Shown here: piece after piece, positions 1 through 8,114 of the stretch
How the letters are laid out: each line of letters begins with the position of its first letter
How positions within the stretch are numbered: the first letter of the stretch is position 1
From: JAPLFM01 sp964650885
GTDB lineage: Bacteria > Bacteroidota > Ignavibacteria > Kapaibacteriales > UBA2268
Assembly: GCA_964650885.1 (NCBI GenBank)
Contig: CAZYXG010000038.1
Coordinates: 1-27,883 of the forward strand
Direction of reading: 5' to 3'
Length of the DNA: 27,883 bases
Made by a program: the position numbers and the translations under genes
Notes under the pieces: generated by a model
Seen by the model: only the letters and a program-made list of their open reading frames with translations
The model's database searches: none
What the model was told of the DNA's origin: nothing

Positions 1-632
1 GTCTCTCCAAAGTCTTTAATTATTTTTCCCTCCAAATCTATCATTTTTAAATAATTGTGCAGTTCATAGGGCTTTGTTTTTTCAATTATATAACTATAAA
101 CTATGTATTTACCATCTTCTGTTAATTTTGCATTTTTAATTCTTACATCTGAAGGTTTAAATTCTTTAAATAAAGATTTTGAATTTACATCATAAACTTT
201 TATGAAACCTGATGTACCAGAAATAACAAATTTATTTTGCTTTTCATTAAAATTTAGTGAAAGGTAGTTACTTCCCAATGTATTTTCCCAATATATTTTT
301 TTAAATGTTATTGGGTCTAATAATCCAACTCCAGAACCATAAGATGCTACCAAAGTCTTTCCATCTCTTGCCATAAGCAAATTGTATGCTCAATCAACAG
401 AGTCATTTTTCAATATCGTGCCATCTGCTGTCCTAACAATTGTAATTAAATTTTCAATTGCAACATATAAAAGACTATCATTGTCTGATTTGGTAATTGA
501 ACTAATTCTTTCCATATCTTTCTGCCACTCCAATTCAAGTTTGTATTGGGCGTGAAGATTAAGGCTCATAAAGAGCATAAAAGTAGCTAAAAGCACTACT
601 TTGAATTTGTTTGTAAGATTGAAGTTTATCAT
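1..632 (-). pseudogene. Secreted beta-propeller (WD40-like) protein interrupted by an in-frame TGA; 3' end outside window
   Basis: From the ATG at 632-630 the frame encodes a signal peptide (hydrophobic VVLLATFMLFMSLNLHA, cleavage near HAQ) and then beta-propeller-like blades. It meets TGA at 392-390 and continues in exactly the same frame, without another stop, to base 1. The part after the stop (AYNLLMARDGKTLVASYGSG, later SGFIKVYDVNSK and LTEDGKYIVYSY) has the DGK and xVYD rhythm of WD40-like repeats, so both halves belong to one gene. A GTG 24 bases upstream is possible, but the ATG follows an AAAGGTG-like ribosome site. The gene lies 27 bases behind radA. TGA is an ordinary stop elsewhere here (gmk, dprE2), so this is a nonsense mutation, a sequencing error or a recoding event. 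The role is unknown. Confidence 0.7.
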
Positions 633-659
633 TTGAACACCTTTTTGTTTCGACACACT

Positions 660-2015
660 TTACTTAAATGCAGCGGCTAATGCCATTGATATTCTTTCTA
701 CTCCAACTAATTGGATTTTTGGCTTTTTGAGTAGTTTGTCTGCATTGCTTTTTGGCACAATTAGTTTGGTGAAGCCAAGTTTTTCTGCTTCGTTCACTCT
801 TTGCTCGAAATTTGAAACACCACGAACTTCTCCAGTCAATCCTATTTCGCCAATAAATACAGTTTTAGGGTCTATAACATCGTCATTCAATGAGCTTATT
901 AATGCCGCCGCAACAGATAAATCCACCGAAGTGTCATTCAAATAAACTCCACCTGCCACATTGAGGAAAACATCGTGTTTAAAAAATTTGCTGCCTAATC
1001 TTTTTTCAAGCACTGCGAGTATCATTTGCAAACGGCGGTTGTCAAAGCCATTTGCAGTTCTTTGGGGAACAGCAAAGCTTGTTGGAGTTACAAGTGCTTG
1101 GATTTCAAGAATAATCGGACGTGAGCCCTCAATAGCAGCTACGTTTGCTACTCCGCTTTCGTTTGTGCTTCGGACAGTTAGAAATAGTTCCGATGGATTT
1201 GAGACTTCCACCAAACCCAATTCATTCATTTCGAAAATACCTATTTCATTTGTAGAGCCATATCTATTTTTCAAAGCTCGGAGTATTCGGAAAGTATAAT
1301 TCTTTTCGCCTTCAAATTGCAAAACAGTATCCACCATGTGCTCAAGCATTTTAGGCCCAGCTATCACTCCTTCTTTGGTAACATGTCCCACAATAAAAAT
1401 TGCTTTATTACTTTTTTTGGCTAAGTTCATTAGTGCATTAGTGCATTCACGCACTTGATTATAACTACCTGGACTTGAGTCCATTTGGTCGGAGCTGATA
1501 GATTGAATTGAATCTATAATCACAACTTTGTGGTCATAAGTTTTAATTACTTCAGCAATAGTTTCGAGATTTGTTTCTGCCATCACTTCCAAATCGGAAG
1601 AAATAGAGCCGAGCCGAGCCGAGCGATGTTTGATTTGCTCAAGTGATTCCTCTGCTGTAACATAAAGCGGTCTGCTATCGGATAGTTTATTGCACATTTG
1701 CAAAGTGAGTGTGGATTTGCCAATGCCAGGATCGCCAGCTATTAAGATAAGTGAGCCAGGAATAATTCCACCACCAAGTACACGATTTAACTCATTGATT
1801 TTAGTATCAATCCGGTAATTGTTCTCGAACGAAATATCCGAGAGTTTGGTGAAAGTAGCATTAAGGCGTTTGAGTCGCACCGAGCCAGCTTTTCTGCCCG
1901 ATGCTTCTTCTTCGAGTGTGAAGGAATCCCAAGTGCCACATTGGCTGCATTTGCCTTGCCATTTTGCAGAGCGATTCCCACAATTGGAACACTGATAAAA
2001 TTGTTTTGTTTTCAT
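660..2015 (-). CDS. radA: DNA repair protein RadA
   Basis: RadA is a RecA-like ATPase that promotes branch migration of recombination intermediates in homologous recombination and repair. The 451-residue protein has the full family architecture: an N-terminal zinc finger (C9, C12, C23, C26), a Walker A motif GDPGIGKST at about 94-102, the RadA signature KNRYG at 249-253, and a C-terminal Lon-like domain from about 270 to the end. The length is normal for the family. It starts at an ATG with no obvious Shine-Dalgarno sequence, 48 bases behind the sigma/anti-sigma-like pair on the same strand, and is followed after 27 bases by the propeller gene, so co-transcription is possible. Identification is secure. 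Confidence 0.97.
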   Translation of the reverse strand: MKTKQFYQCSNCGNRSAKWQGKCSQCGTWDSFTLEEEASGRKAGSVRLKRLNATFTKLSDISFENNYRIDTKINELNRVLGGGIIPGSLILIAGDPGIGKSTLTLQMCNKLSDSRPLYVTAEESLEQIKHRSARLGSISSDLEVMAETNLETIAEVIKTYDHKVVIIDSIQSISSDQMDSSPGSYNQVRECTNALMNLAKKSNKAIFIVGHVTKEGVIAGPKMLEHMVDTVLQFEGEKNYTFRILRALKNRYGSTNEIGIFEMNELGLVEVSNPSELFLTVRSTNESGVANVAAIEGSRPIILEIQALVTPTSFAVPQRTANGFDNRRLQMILAVLEKRLGSKFFKHDVFLNVAGGVYLNDTSVDLSVAAALISSLNDDVIDPKTVFIGEIGLTGEVRGVSNFEQRVNEAEKLGFTKLIVPKSNADKLLKKPKIQLVGVERISMALAAAFK

Positions 2016-2063
2016 TTTGAGTTTTGCTTTTTTCTAAATTTAGCTATTTAAACTCAAAAATTA

Positions 2064-3347
2064 TTAGAATTTCAACTGAATACCATAAGTCATACCATAT
2101 TTTTGGCTAGAACTCCAAATTGCATTATAGCTAGAAAATAATGATGTATATTCCAAACCAGTAAACATAGCAAACTGACTATTAATTTCATAGTTCAAGC
2201 CAAGTGATTGTCTGGTGATATAGCCAAAGTTAGTACCGCCAATAAATAAAGTACCATAGGGTTGCAGATTTTCTAAAGATTGAATTTTATCTAATTTATA
2301 AGATAGATTAACGCCACCCCAAAAAGCAAGTTTATTTTGAATTAAATCAATTTCATTATTAGCAGATGTTACTTTAAATTGCTGCACGAAGTTTTCCTGC
2401 CCAAATTCAAAACCAGCAGAGAAATTTTTAGTAAACTCAAACATAGTTCCAATTGCAATGTTATTGATAGATGGCGAACTTTCTGGAGCTAAGTTGATAT
2501 TCCCAGAATTTTGTGTGGCAAAACCACGGAATGTAGCCATAAATCTACTGTCGTTATTTGTATAACGAGATTTCATTAAGTTCAAATTTGGCACAATTTC
2601 ATTCTTATTCATAGTTTGAATAGGTACAGAAATTGGTAAATTACTATTTTGCATTGCATTAGTGTTGATAGTCTGTGCAATTGGTTCAACTTGTATTTGT
2701 GAATTTTCTTTAGCATTCCCACTATTCTCAGCTATTACAATCGGATTACTGTTAGCAGAGATTAGTTCTTGAGTTTGCTCAATTTCTGTACTTTTAGAAA
2801 CTGGAGGCAAATTATTTTTGCGGAATTTGTTTCTATTTCCATTAGAATTGTTGGTGCTTGCATTATTAGCATTAAAATTGTTTGCACCGAAATTATTTAC
2901 TGACTGATTATTGGCTTGATTATCATTGAAGTTATTTCCACTTGAATTCGAGCTTCGTAAATTCGCCTGAGCTGAATTTGTTTTAGCTAATTCATTTTGT
3001 GCATTATTCATAAATAAATAAGTGCCAGCTGCCCCAGTGATTGTAGCCAAAAGCATTAAAAATACTTTGCTTGAAGCAATTAATTTGCTGGTTTCTGCAA
3101 AATTACCCCAGAAGCCAATTGTTCCTATCCCTAAAGTTGAAATTATACCAAGGCGAAGATTATCTGGCGGAATAACAGCAGCGGGCTTCATTAATTTTCT
3201 GATTTGCAATTCAGAAATAAAATCTTGCTGCAATTTTTCATCTTGTGCCACATTAAAAAAAACATTGCCAACTTCGGTCTGGCTTAGCTCGCCATCGAGT
3301 AGCATTGTTATTTTTTCTGATGACGTTAGTTCAAATTCTAAACTCAT
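2064..3347 (-). CDS. Anti-sigma-like regulator fused to an outer-membrane-type beta-barrel domain
   Basis: The 427-residue product has three parts. Residues 1-90 are cytosolic and acidic with a short LLDGELS segment, like the N-terminus of anti-sigma factors, but I see no HxxxCxxC zinc motif. A single hydrophobic segment at about 92-113 (VFLMLLATITGAAGTYLF) would span the inner membrane. After it comes a very Asn-rich low-complexity linker (about 115-190), a further polar stretch, and a C-terminal region (about 265-427) of alternating strands and aromatic residues ending in QLKF, as in outer-membrane barrels. It begins 3 bases after the ECF sigma stop codon and follows an AAGG site. Proteins with this one-pass-plus-barrel layout beside ECF sigma genes occur in Bacteroidota. 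The role as anti-sigma factor is inferred from position and layout only. Confidence 0.7.
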   Translation of the reverse strand: MSLEFELTSSEKITMLLDGELSQTEVGNVFFNVAQDEKLQQDFISELQIRKLMKPAAVIPPDNLRLGIISTLGIGTIGFWGNFAETSKLIASSKVFLMLLATITGAAGTYLFMNNAQNELAKTNSAQANLRSSNSSGNNFNDNQANNQSVNNFGANNFNANNASTNNSNGNRNKFRKNNLPPVSKSTEIEQTQELISANSNPIVIAENSGNAKENSQIQVEPIAQTINTNAMQNSNLPISVPIQTMNKNEIVPNLNLMKSRYTNNDSRFMATFRGFATQNSGNINLAPESSPSINNIAIGTMFEFTKNFSAGFEFGQENFVQQFKVTSANNEIDLIQNKLAFWGGVNLSYKLDKIQSLENLQPYGTLFIGGTNFGYITRQSLGLNYEINSQFAMFTGLEYTSLFSSYNAIWSSSQKYGMTYGIQLKF

Positions 3348-3350
3348 TTT

Positions 3351-3935
3351 TTAACCTTGTTTTTTTATTTCTCTATCAAAATCTTCCAAATATGGAAGAA
3401 GTAGCTCTCTGAGCTTTTGTTTAGCTCTGAAAATTCTCACCCTGACCACAGTCATAGATATATTGAGATTCTCAGAAATTTCACAATAAGAAAGATTCAT
3501 ATACTCTTTCATTATAATTACTTCCCTATAAATTTCGGGAAGACTTTGTATGGTTAGTTCCACAATGTTTTCAAGTTCCTGCTGCCCATAATTTTTGTCG
3601 TAGATAGGGAGTTGAATATCTTCAAGTTGCACCATCACGTTCATAAGTCTTGGTTTTTCGGTAAGGCATAGGTTTCTAGCAATTTTGAATATATAACCAG
3701 AAAGATTTGTCATCACTCTATCGTTTTTAGCCCCTTCGCAAAGTCGGGTGAAAGTTTCCTGAAAAATATCATCTGCAGCAGGGTCATTATTCAAAACTTT
3801 TCGACAGTATGTATAAACTTTAGTGGAATACCTACGGTAGATTTCATTGAAAGCATTGAGAGTTGCCCTCTTATCATTGGATTTGAGGTACTCATAGAGC
3901 GTTTCATCAGGAATATTTGAATAATTATTCGCCAT
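3351..3935 (-). CDS. ECF-type RNA polymerase sigma factor
   Basis: A 194-residue sigma-70 family protein of the extracytoplasmic-function class, which would direct RNA polymerase to a small regulon. Region 2 is visible at about 25-95 (FNEIYRRYSTKVYTYCRKVL, then DDIFQETFTRL). Region 4 with its helix-turn-helix is at about 130-185 (LPEIYREVIIMKEYMNLSYC followed by EISENLNISMTVVRVRIFRA). Regions 1 and 3 are absent, as expected. It starts at an ATG without a clear Shine-Dalgarno sequence and is the first gene of a minus-strand run whose next member, 3 bases on, is the anti-sigma-like/barrel protein. It is divergent from the membrane protein gene at 4061. The signal and regulon cannot be read from the sequence. 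Confidence 0.93.
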   Translation of the reverse strand: MANNYSNIPDETLYEYLKSNDKRATLNAFNEIYRRYSTKVYTYCRKVLNNDPAADDIFQETFTRLCEGAKNDRVMTNLSGYIFKIARNLCLTEKPRLMNVMVQLEDIQLPIYDKNYGQQELENIVELTIQSLPEIYREVIIMKEYMNLSYCEISENLNISMTVVRVRIFRAKQKLRELLLPYLEDFDREIKKQG

Positions 3936-4005
3936 ACTTTATAATAAACAAAATAACATTGAATTTGTTACAGGAAAATATTTTTATTCACAAATTAAAA
4001 TCAAA

Positions 4006-4037
4006 TTTCGTTAAGGAACAAAAAAAGTATATTTTTG
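4006..4037 (+). promoter_or_regulatory. Possible Bacteroidota-type promoter for the gene at 4061
   Basis: TTTCG at 4006-4010 and TATTTTTG at 4030-4037 lie 19 bases apart. This resembles the Bacteroidota sigma-ABfr pattern TTTG - about 20 bases - TAnnTTTG and would give a leader of about 20 bases before the ATG at 4061. The -33 match is imperfect and such patterns arise by chance in AT-rich DNA. Confidence 0.35.
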
Positions 4038-4060
4038 TAAACAAGTAAATATCAAAACGG

Positions 4061-4603
4061 ATGAAAATGAATTTAAACTTACAAACAAAGACATTATTAA
4101 TAACTACAATATTGATAGTGGCTGCTGCGACCACAAGACTTTTCCCACACGCACCAAATTTCTCACCAGTTTATGCTATAGCATTGATTTCTGGTTTGTT
4201 CATCAGCAATAAGAAATTAGCATTTGCAGTGCCAATAGCTACTATGCTTTTGAGTGATTTATTTTTGGGTTTCTATCCGTCTGTTATGTTTGTTTATTTC
4301 GCAATGGCATTAACTACTTGCTTAGGAATGATTGCAAAAAGCAATAAAACTTTACCACAAGTTGCTAGCTTTAGCATAGCTTCTGGGTTGTTGTTTTTTA
4401 TAATTACAAATTTTGGAGTTTGGGCAGCAGAAAGCTGGTATCCAAAAACAATGACGGGATTATTTATGAGTTATGAAGAAGGATTGCCATTTTTGAGATG
4501 GACAATTGTAAGCTCATTACTTTATTCTATTTTGCTTTTCAAATTGATTGATTTCTTTATTTCAAAATTTGAGAATGAAGTTCAACTAGAAAAGATTAAG
4601 TAA
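4061..4603 (+). CDS. DUF6580-like integral membrane protein
   Basis: A 180-residue polytopic membrane protein with about five to six hydrophobic segments. The motifs TRLFPHAPNFSPVYAIALIS near the start, LLSDLFLGFYP in the middle and ITNFGVWAAESWYPKT in the second half match what I recall of the DUF6580 family, whose members look like S-components of ECF (vitamin) transporters. Function and substrate are not established. It is a single-gene unit, with a possible promoter just upstream and a strong terminator 28 bases downstream. A second ATG two codons in is an alternative start. I see no riboswitch in the short leader. Confidence 0.75.
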   Translation: MKMNLNLQTKTLLITTILIVAAATTRLFPHAPNFSPVYAIALISGLFISNKKLAFAVPIATMLLSDLFLGFYPSVMFVYFAMALTTCLGMIAKSNKTLPQVASFSIASGLLFFIITNFGVWAAESWYPKTMTGLFMSYEEGLPFLRWTIVSSLLYSILLFKLIDFFISKFENEVQLEKIK

Positions 4604-4630
4604 TCAAACTTTCATTTGAAATTTAAATTG

Positions 4631-4660
4631 AAAAGCTCCATTTTTTGGAGCTTTTTTTTT
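4631..4660 (+). terminator. Rho-independent terminator after the membrane protein gene
   Basis: A perfect 10-bp stem, AAAAGCTCCA (4631-4640) with TGGAGCTTTT (4646-4655), encloses a 5-base T loop and runs into T residues to 4660. It ends plus-strand transcription from 4061-4603. Confidence 0.85.
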
Positions 4661-4723
4661 GAAGTATCTTCTTGAGTAGAACTATCTACTTGAATAATTA
4701 TAAAGTTAAGCAAAGTGTTATAA

Positions 4724-4759
4724 AACAAAAAAGCCAACTTGAATTGAATCAAGCTGGCT
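4724..4759 (-). terminator. Rho-independent terminator after the enoyl-ACP reductase gene
   Basis: Bases 4732-4742 pair with 4749-4759 in an 11-bp stem with one A/C mismatch and a 6-base loop. On the minus strand the stem is followed by TTTTTTGTTTT. It lies 31 bases beyond the stop codon of the gene at 4791-5609 and stands back to back with the plus-strand terminator at 4631-4660. Confidence 0.75.
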
Positions 4760-4790
4760 CTAAATTTAAATTTTACTTTCTTTTGACTGA

Positions 4791-5609
4791 TTATCCAGTA
4801 ACTTCACTATCGAAATATTTATAGATAGCTTCACCGCCATCTACTCTGATAACAGTTCCATTTACGTAGTTAAAATCTTCATCAACAAATTTGCAAACTA
4901 CTTTTGCAACATCTTCTGGAGTAGTAACTCGCAAGAAAGGGTTTTGTACTTTTGAGTGGTGAAGCATAGCATCGTAACCAGGAATTTTTGAAGCAGCTGG
5001 AGTCGAAGCAAGCCCAGCGTGTATAGAATTAGCAGAAATACCATAAGGAGCTAATTCAACAGCTAATTGGCGTATATACGATTCAAGAGCAGCTTTTGCA
5101 GCAGAAACAGCACCGTAATAGTGCATTGCCATAATAGACCCAATTGAAGTGAATGCAAAGATTCTACCAGTATTGCGAAGGAAACCATTGATGAACAAAT
5201 CTTGAGTCCAATAAATTAAACTATTAGCCATCACATCCATTGTCATTTCGATTTGTCTTCTGTTCAAAACATCTTCTCTTTTTTCGGCAACACATTTTTT
5301 CAATGCACCAAAAGCAAGAGAGTGAACTAAAATTCTGATTCTATGATTTTCGATTTCTCCATTTTCTTTTTTCAAAACTTCAATAACCTCTTCTCTTTTC
5401 TTATCGTCTGCGGCATTGATATTGAAAAACAATGCACGAATACCATAAGTTTCAAGCTCTTGTCTAAATTCTTCAGCTTTAGTTCTCATACTGCCCAAAT
5501 CCATGTGGACACCATAGATGTTATAGCCCATTTTGGCAAGCTCAATACAAGTGGCTTTCCCGAAACCGCTAGATGAACCAAGAACAAGTGCATAAGTATT
5601 TTTAGTCAT
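4791..5609 (-). CDS. Short-chain dehydrogenase, probable enoyl-ACP reductase (FabI/FabL type)
   Basis: This would reduce enoyl-ACP with NAD(P)H in the last step of each fatty-acid elongation cycle. The N-terminus has the variant dinucleotide motif LGSSSGFGKA. The active site reads YGAVSAAK, that is Tyr-x6-Lys, the spacing typical of enoyl-ACP reductases rather than the Tyr-x3-Lys of ordinary SDRs. The C-terminal VNGTVIRVDGGEAIYKYF is the usual SDR end. Overall it looks closer to FabL than to classical FabI. I start it at ATG 5609, which has AAGGA six bases upstream, rather than the TTG two codons earlier; this gives 272 residues. The gene stands alone, divergent from mazG and ended by its own terminator. 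The substrate is inferred. Confidence 0.75.
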   Translation of the reverse strand: MTKNTYALVLGSSSGFGKATCIELAKMGYNIYGVHMDLGSMRTKAEEFRQELETYGIRALFFNINAADDKKREEVIEVLKKENGEIENHRIRILVHSLAFGALKKCVAEKREDVLNRRQIEMTMDVMANSLIYWTQDLFINGFLRNTGRIFAFTSIGSIMAMHYYGAVSAAKAALESYIRQLAVELAPYGISANSIHAGLASTPAASKIPGYDAMLHHSKVQNPFLRVTTPEDVAKVVCKFVDEDFNYVNGTVIRVDGGEAIYKYFDSEVTG

Positions 5610-5615
5610 ATTCAA

Positions 5616-5620
5616 TCCTT
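5616..5620 (-). promoter_or_regulatory. Shine-Dalgarno site that decides the start at 5609
   Basis: AAGGA on the minus strand lies six bases before ATG 5609-5607. It sits directly against the alternative TTG at 5615, which makes that start unlikely. Confidence 0.6.
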
Positions 5621-5749
5621 AGAAATTTTGCTTTTCTCTTTTAATTCAAAAAGTTTTTGCAAACTAATAAAAAATTTCAATTTTTTCTCAATATTTTCAG
5701 ACTTAAATTGCTAAATATTTATTTAACAAACCAAATTAAGTTGAAAATT

Positions 5750-6559
5750 ATGCCAAATATTGAAATTCCTATGCCAAAAAATCCCAATGATGTACTTTCG
5801 CAACTTGAATCTTTTATAGATTTAGTGCGGATTCTCCGCAAAGAATGTCCTTGGGATATGAAACAAACTAATAAAACTATAGCACATTTGCTAATAGAGG
5901 AAGCTTATGAGACAATTGATGCAATTAATAATGATGACGACGATGAAACAGCAAAAGAATTAGGAGATATACTTTTACACATTGTGATGCACTCAGTTAT
6001 TGCAGAAGAAAGAAATGGTTTCAGTTTGAGTCAAATCATTAGCAAGATTCACGCAAAGATGATTAATAGACACCCTCACGTTTTCGGCGAAGTGGTAGTG
6101 GCAAGCGAAGGCGAAGTGATGCAAAATTGGGAAAAACTGAAGCGAAACGAAGGAAAAAAATCGGCTTTAGAAGGTGTGCCTGATAGTTTGCCAGCTCTTT
6201 TGAAAGCGGAGCGAATTCAACACAAAGCATCGAGAGTCGGTTTTGATTGGGAAGATAAAGAAGATGTTTGGAAAAAAGTATATGAAGAAATTGATGAACT
6301 AAAGGAAGAAATAAATGCTCCTGTGCGAGATATGGAAAAAATTTCAATGGAATTTGGAGATACATTTTTTGCTTTAGTAAATGCTGCTAGATTTGAAGAA
6401 ATTGTGCCAGAAGAAGCTTTGCAAAAAACAAATAGGAAATTTGTAAAAAGATTTCAATATATTGAAGAAAAAGCAAAAGCAATTAACAAAGATTTATCTG
6501 AAATGACACTAATAGAGATGGACAATTATTGGAACGAGGCAAAGTTGAATGAGAAGTAA
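5750..6559 (+). CDS. mazG: Nucleoside triphosphate pyrophosphohydrolase MazG
   Basis: MazG hydrolyses (d)NTPs to the monophosphate and pyrophosphate, removing aberrant nucleotides and damping stringent-response nucleotides. The 269-residue protein has two MazG all-alpha domains. The first carries LRKECPWDMKQTNKTI and the metal-binding helices EEAYETIDAI and ELGDILLHIVMHS. The second contains EEIDELKEEI and MEFGDTFFALVNAAR, which preserve the ExxE and ExxD pattern. The open frame continues 31 codons upstream to a TTG, but that part is AT-rich and lacks family similarity, so I start at ATG 5750. The gene overlaps the following TPR gene by 11 bases, suggesting translational coupling. Confidence 0.93.
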   Translation: MPNIEIPMPKNPNDVLSQLESFIDLVRILRKECPWDMKQTNKTIAHLLIEEAYETIDAINNDDDDETAKELGDILLHIVMHSVIAEERNGFSLSQIISKIHAKMINRHPHVFGEVVVASEGEVMQNWEKLKRNEGKKSALEGVPDSLPALLKAERIQHKASRVGFDWEDKEDVWKKVYEEIDELKEEINAPVRDMEKISMEFGDTFFALVNAARFEEIVPEEALQKTNRKFVKRFQYIEEKAKAINKDLSEMTLIEMDNYWNEAKLNEK

Positions 6560-8078
6560 CTTCCTAAAATATATAATTATAATAATATTTTGCTTTAGCA
6601 CAAGTATGGCACAGCCAGAGATACAAGCTTTTAAGGCTGGGTTGAAATTAATCCAAGAAAATAAATTTGCAGAATCAATCGAGGAATTCAATAACGCAAT
6701 TAGCTTGAATAAAAATTATGATTTAGCCTATGCCAATCGTGGTTTGGCAAAGTTCAAGCTGAATAATATTGATGAAGCAATTAAAGATTTCGATAAGGCT
6801 ATTGAGATAAATCCAATTTTGGAATTGGCTTATTTAAATAGAGGTAAAATTTACATAGACCAAAAGAAGTACCAAGAAGCATTGGTTGACTTTGAAAAAG
6901 TACTAAAAATGACTCCTGAAAGTGCTGAAGCATTCCAAAATATTGCTATTGCTAATTATAAACTTGGCAATTCACAAGTTGCTTTGCAGAACTACGATAG
7001 GGCATTGAAAATAGATCCAACACTTGAAATTGCGTATTTCAATAGGGCGGTAATTAGATTAGAACTAAAGGACGACCAAGGAACTTTGCAAGATTTGAAT
7101 GCACTCTTAAAGCTGAACCCCGAAACCAAATTCGCATACTATCAGCGAGGAGTGGCAAAGCAAAATCTAAAGGATAAAGATGGGGCTTTGCTAGACTTTG
7201 CCAAAGAAATTTCAATTAACCCAAAATTTCCAAATTCATATACCAATCGAGCTTCGCTTTATATTGATAAGAAAAATTATAAGGAAGCAATAAATGATTA
7301 TAACATTTCTACTTCTCTGGGTAATAAAGATTTCTCTATTTATTTCAATCGTGCATTAGCAAAAGCTAGTTTAAACGACAAAGATGCTGCTTTGAGCGAT
7401 TTGGATACGGCGATTACAATTAATCCTAAAAGTGATGTGGCATACAATGAAAGAGGTAATTTGAAGTTTAACAAAGGTGATGCAAAAAATGCCTTGGCAG
7501 ATTTCACTCAAGCTGTTTCTATAAATCAGAATAATGATTTGGCTACACTCAATTTGGCAAATTGTCTTTTGCAATTGCGTGATTATAAAAATTCAATTGA
7601 TTTTTTCAGCAAAGTTTTAGCTAAAAAGCCAGATGATTCAAGAATAAAGGAAAGATTGGCTGCTGCAAAAAATGGTGCTCAAGATTTTGAAGGTGCAATA
7701 AAAGAATACAATGACCTTCTTGTTAAAGAAGAAAAGAATGAATCCTATCTTCTGAATAGAGGTGTGGTTTTCACAAAAATGAAGAAATTTCCTGAAGCAC
7801 TTGTTGATTTTGATAAACTTTTGACATTGAACCCAAAACACTCCGATGGCTTTATGAACAGGGGTATTGTGAAATCTCTTTCTAATAAACACTCAGAAGC
7901 ATTGGCAGACTTTAATTCTTGTTTGGAATTGAACCCGAACAATAAGCTCGCTTTGCTTAATAGGGGAATTGTGAAAATAAATTTGAAAGATGCCAAAGGT
8001 GGATGTGAAGATTTGAATACAGCAAAATCAAAAGGTTCTGCCGAAGCTGATAATTTTATAAAACAACTTTGCAAATAA
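6549..8078 (+). CDS. Exported protein of 14 tandem tetratricopeptide repeats
   Basis: A 509-residue protein consisting of a signal peptide (MRSNFLKYIIIIIFCFSTSMA, cleavage before QPE) followed by fourteen consecutive 34-residue TPR units from about residue 26 to 501, with no spacer between them. Most units show the pattern (Y/L)xNRGxxK... EALxDFxxALxLNP, for example YANRGLAKFKLNNIDEAIKD and LLNRGIVKINLKDAKGG. A short tail, FIKQLCK, closes the protein. TPR solenoids bind proteins; an exported one probably acts as a scaffold in the periplasm. Unit 11 is the most divergent and lacks the NRG motif. It overlaps the end of mazG by 11 bases, but there is no obvious functional link. The partner is unknown. 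Confidence 0.92.
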   Translation: MRSNFLKYIIIIIFCFSTSMAQPEIQAFKAGLKLIQENKFAESIEEFNNAISLNKNYDLAYANRGLAKFKLNNIDEAIKDFDKAIEINPILELAYLNRGKIYIDQKKYQEALVDFEKVLKMTPESAEAFQNIAIANYKLGNSQVALQNYDRALKIDPTLEIAYFNRAVIRLELKDDQGTLQDLNALLKLNPETKFAYYQRGVAKQNLKDKDGALLDFAKEISINPKFPNSYTNRASLYIDKKNYKEAINDYNISTSLGNKDFSIYFNRALAKASLNDKDAALSDLDTAITINPKSDVAYNERGNLKFNKGDAKNALADFTQAVSINQNNDLATLNLANCLLQLRDYKNSIDFFSKVLAKKPDDSRIKERLAAAKNGAQDFEGAIKEYNDLLVKEEKNESYLLNRGVVFTKMKKFPEALVDFDKLLTLNPKHSDGFMNRGIVKSLSNKHSEALADFNSCLELNPNNKLALLNRGIVKINLKDAKGGCEDLNTAKSKGSAEADNFIKQLCK

Positions 8079-8110
8079 TTTGCAAATAAAAGAAATAAGT
8101 GTTAATTTTG
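8079..8110 (+). promoter_or_regulatory. Possible Bacteroidota-type promoter for the metal operon
   Basis: TTTG (8079-8082), a 20-base spacer and TAATTTTG (8103-8110) fit the TTTG/TAnnTTTG consensus without mismatch. The ATG at 8115 follows only 4 bases after the -7 element, so the transcript would be leaderless or nearly so if this promoter is real. Confidence 0.45.
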
Positions 8111-8114
8111 ATTT

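Noticed and set aside
390..392. TGA read as tryptophan (altered genetic code)
   Set aside because: TGA ends gmk (15386-15388) and dprE2 (17499-17497) at the expected family C-termini, and tryptophan is coded by TGG throughout, including in this gene.
3961..4060. Cobalamin or other riboswitch ahead of the DUF6580-like gene
   Set aside because: The leader is too short and AT-rich, with no conserved box that I can recognise.
5657..5749. N-terminal 31-residue extension of MazG from a TTG codon
   Set aside because: The stretch is AT-rich and hydrophobic, has no family similarity and lacks a ribosome site; the conserved protein begins at ATG 5750 or shortly after.
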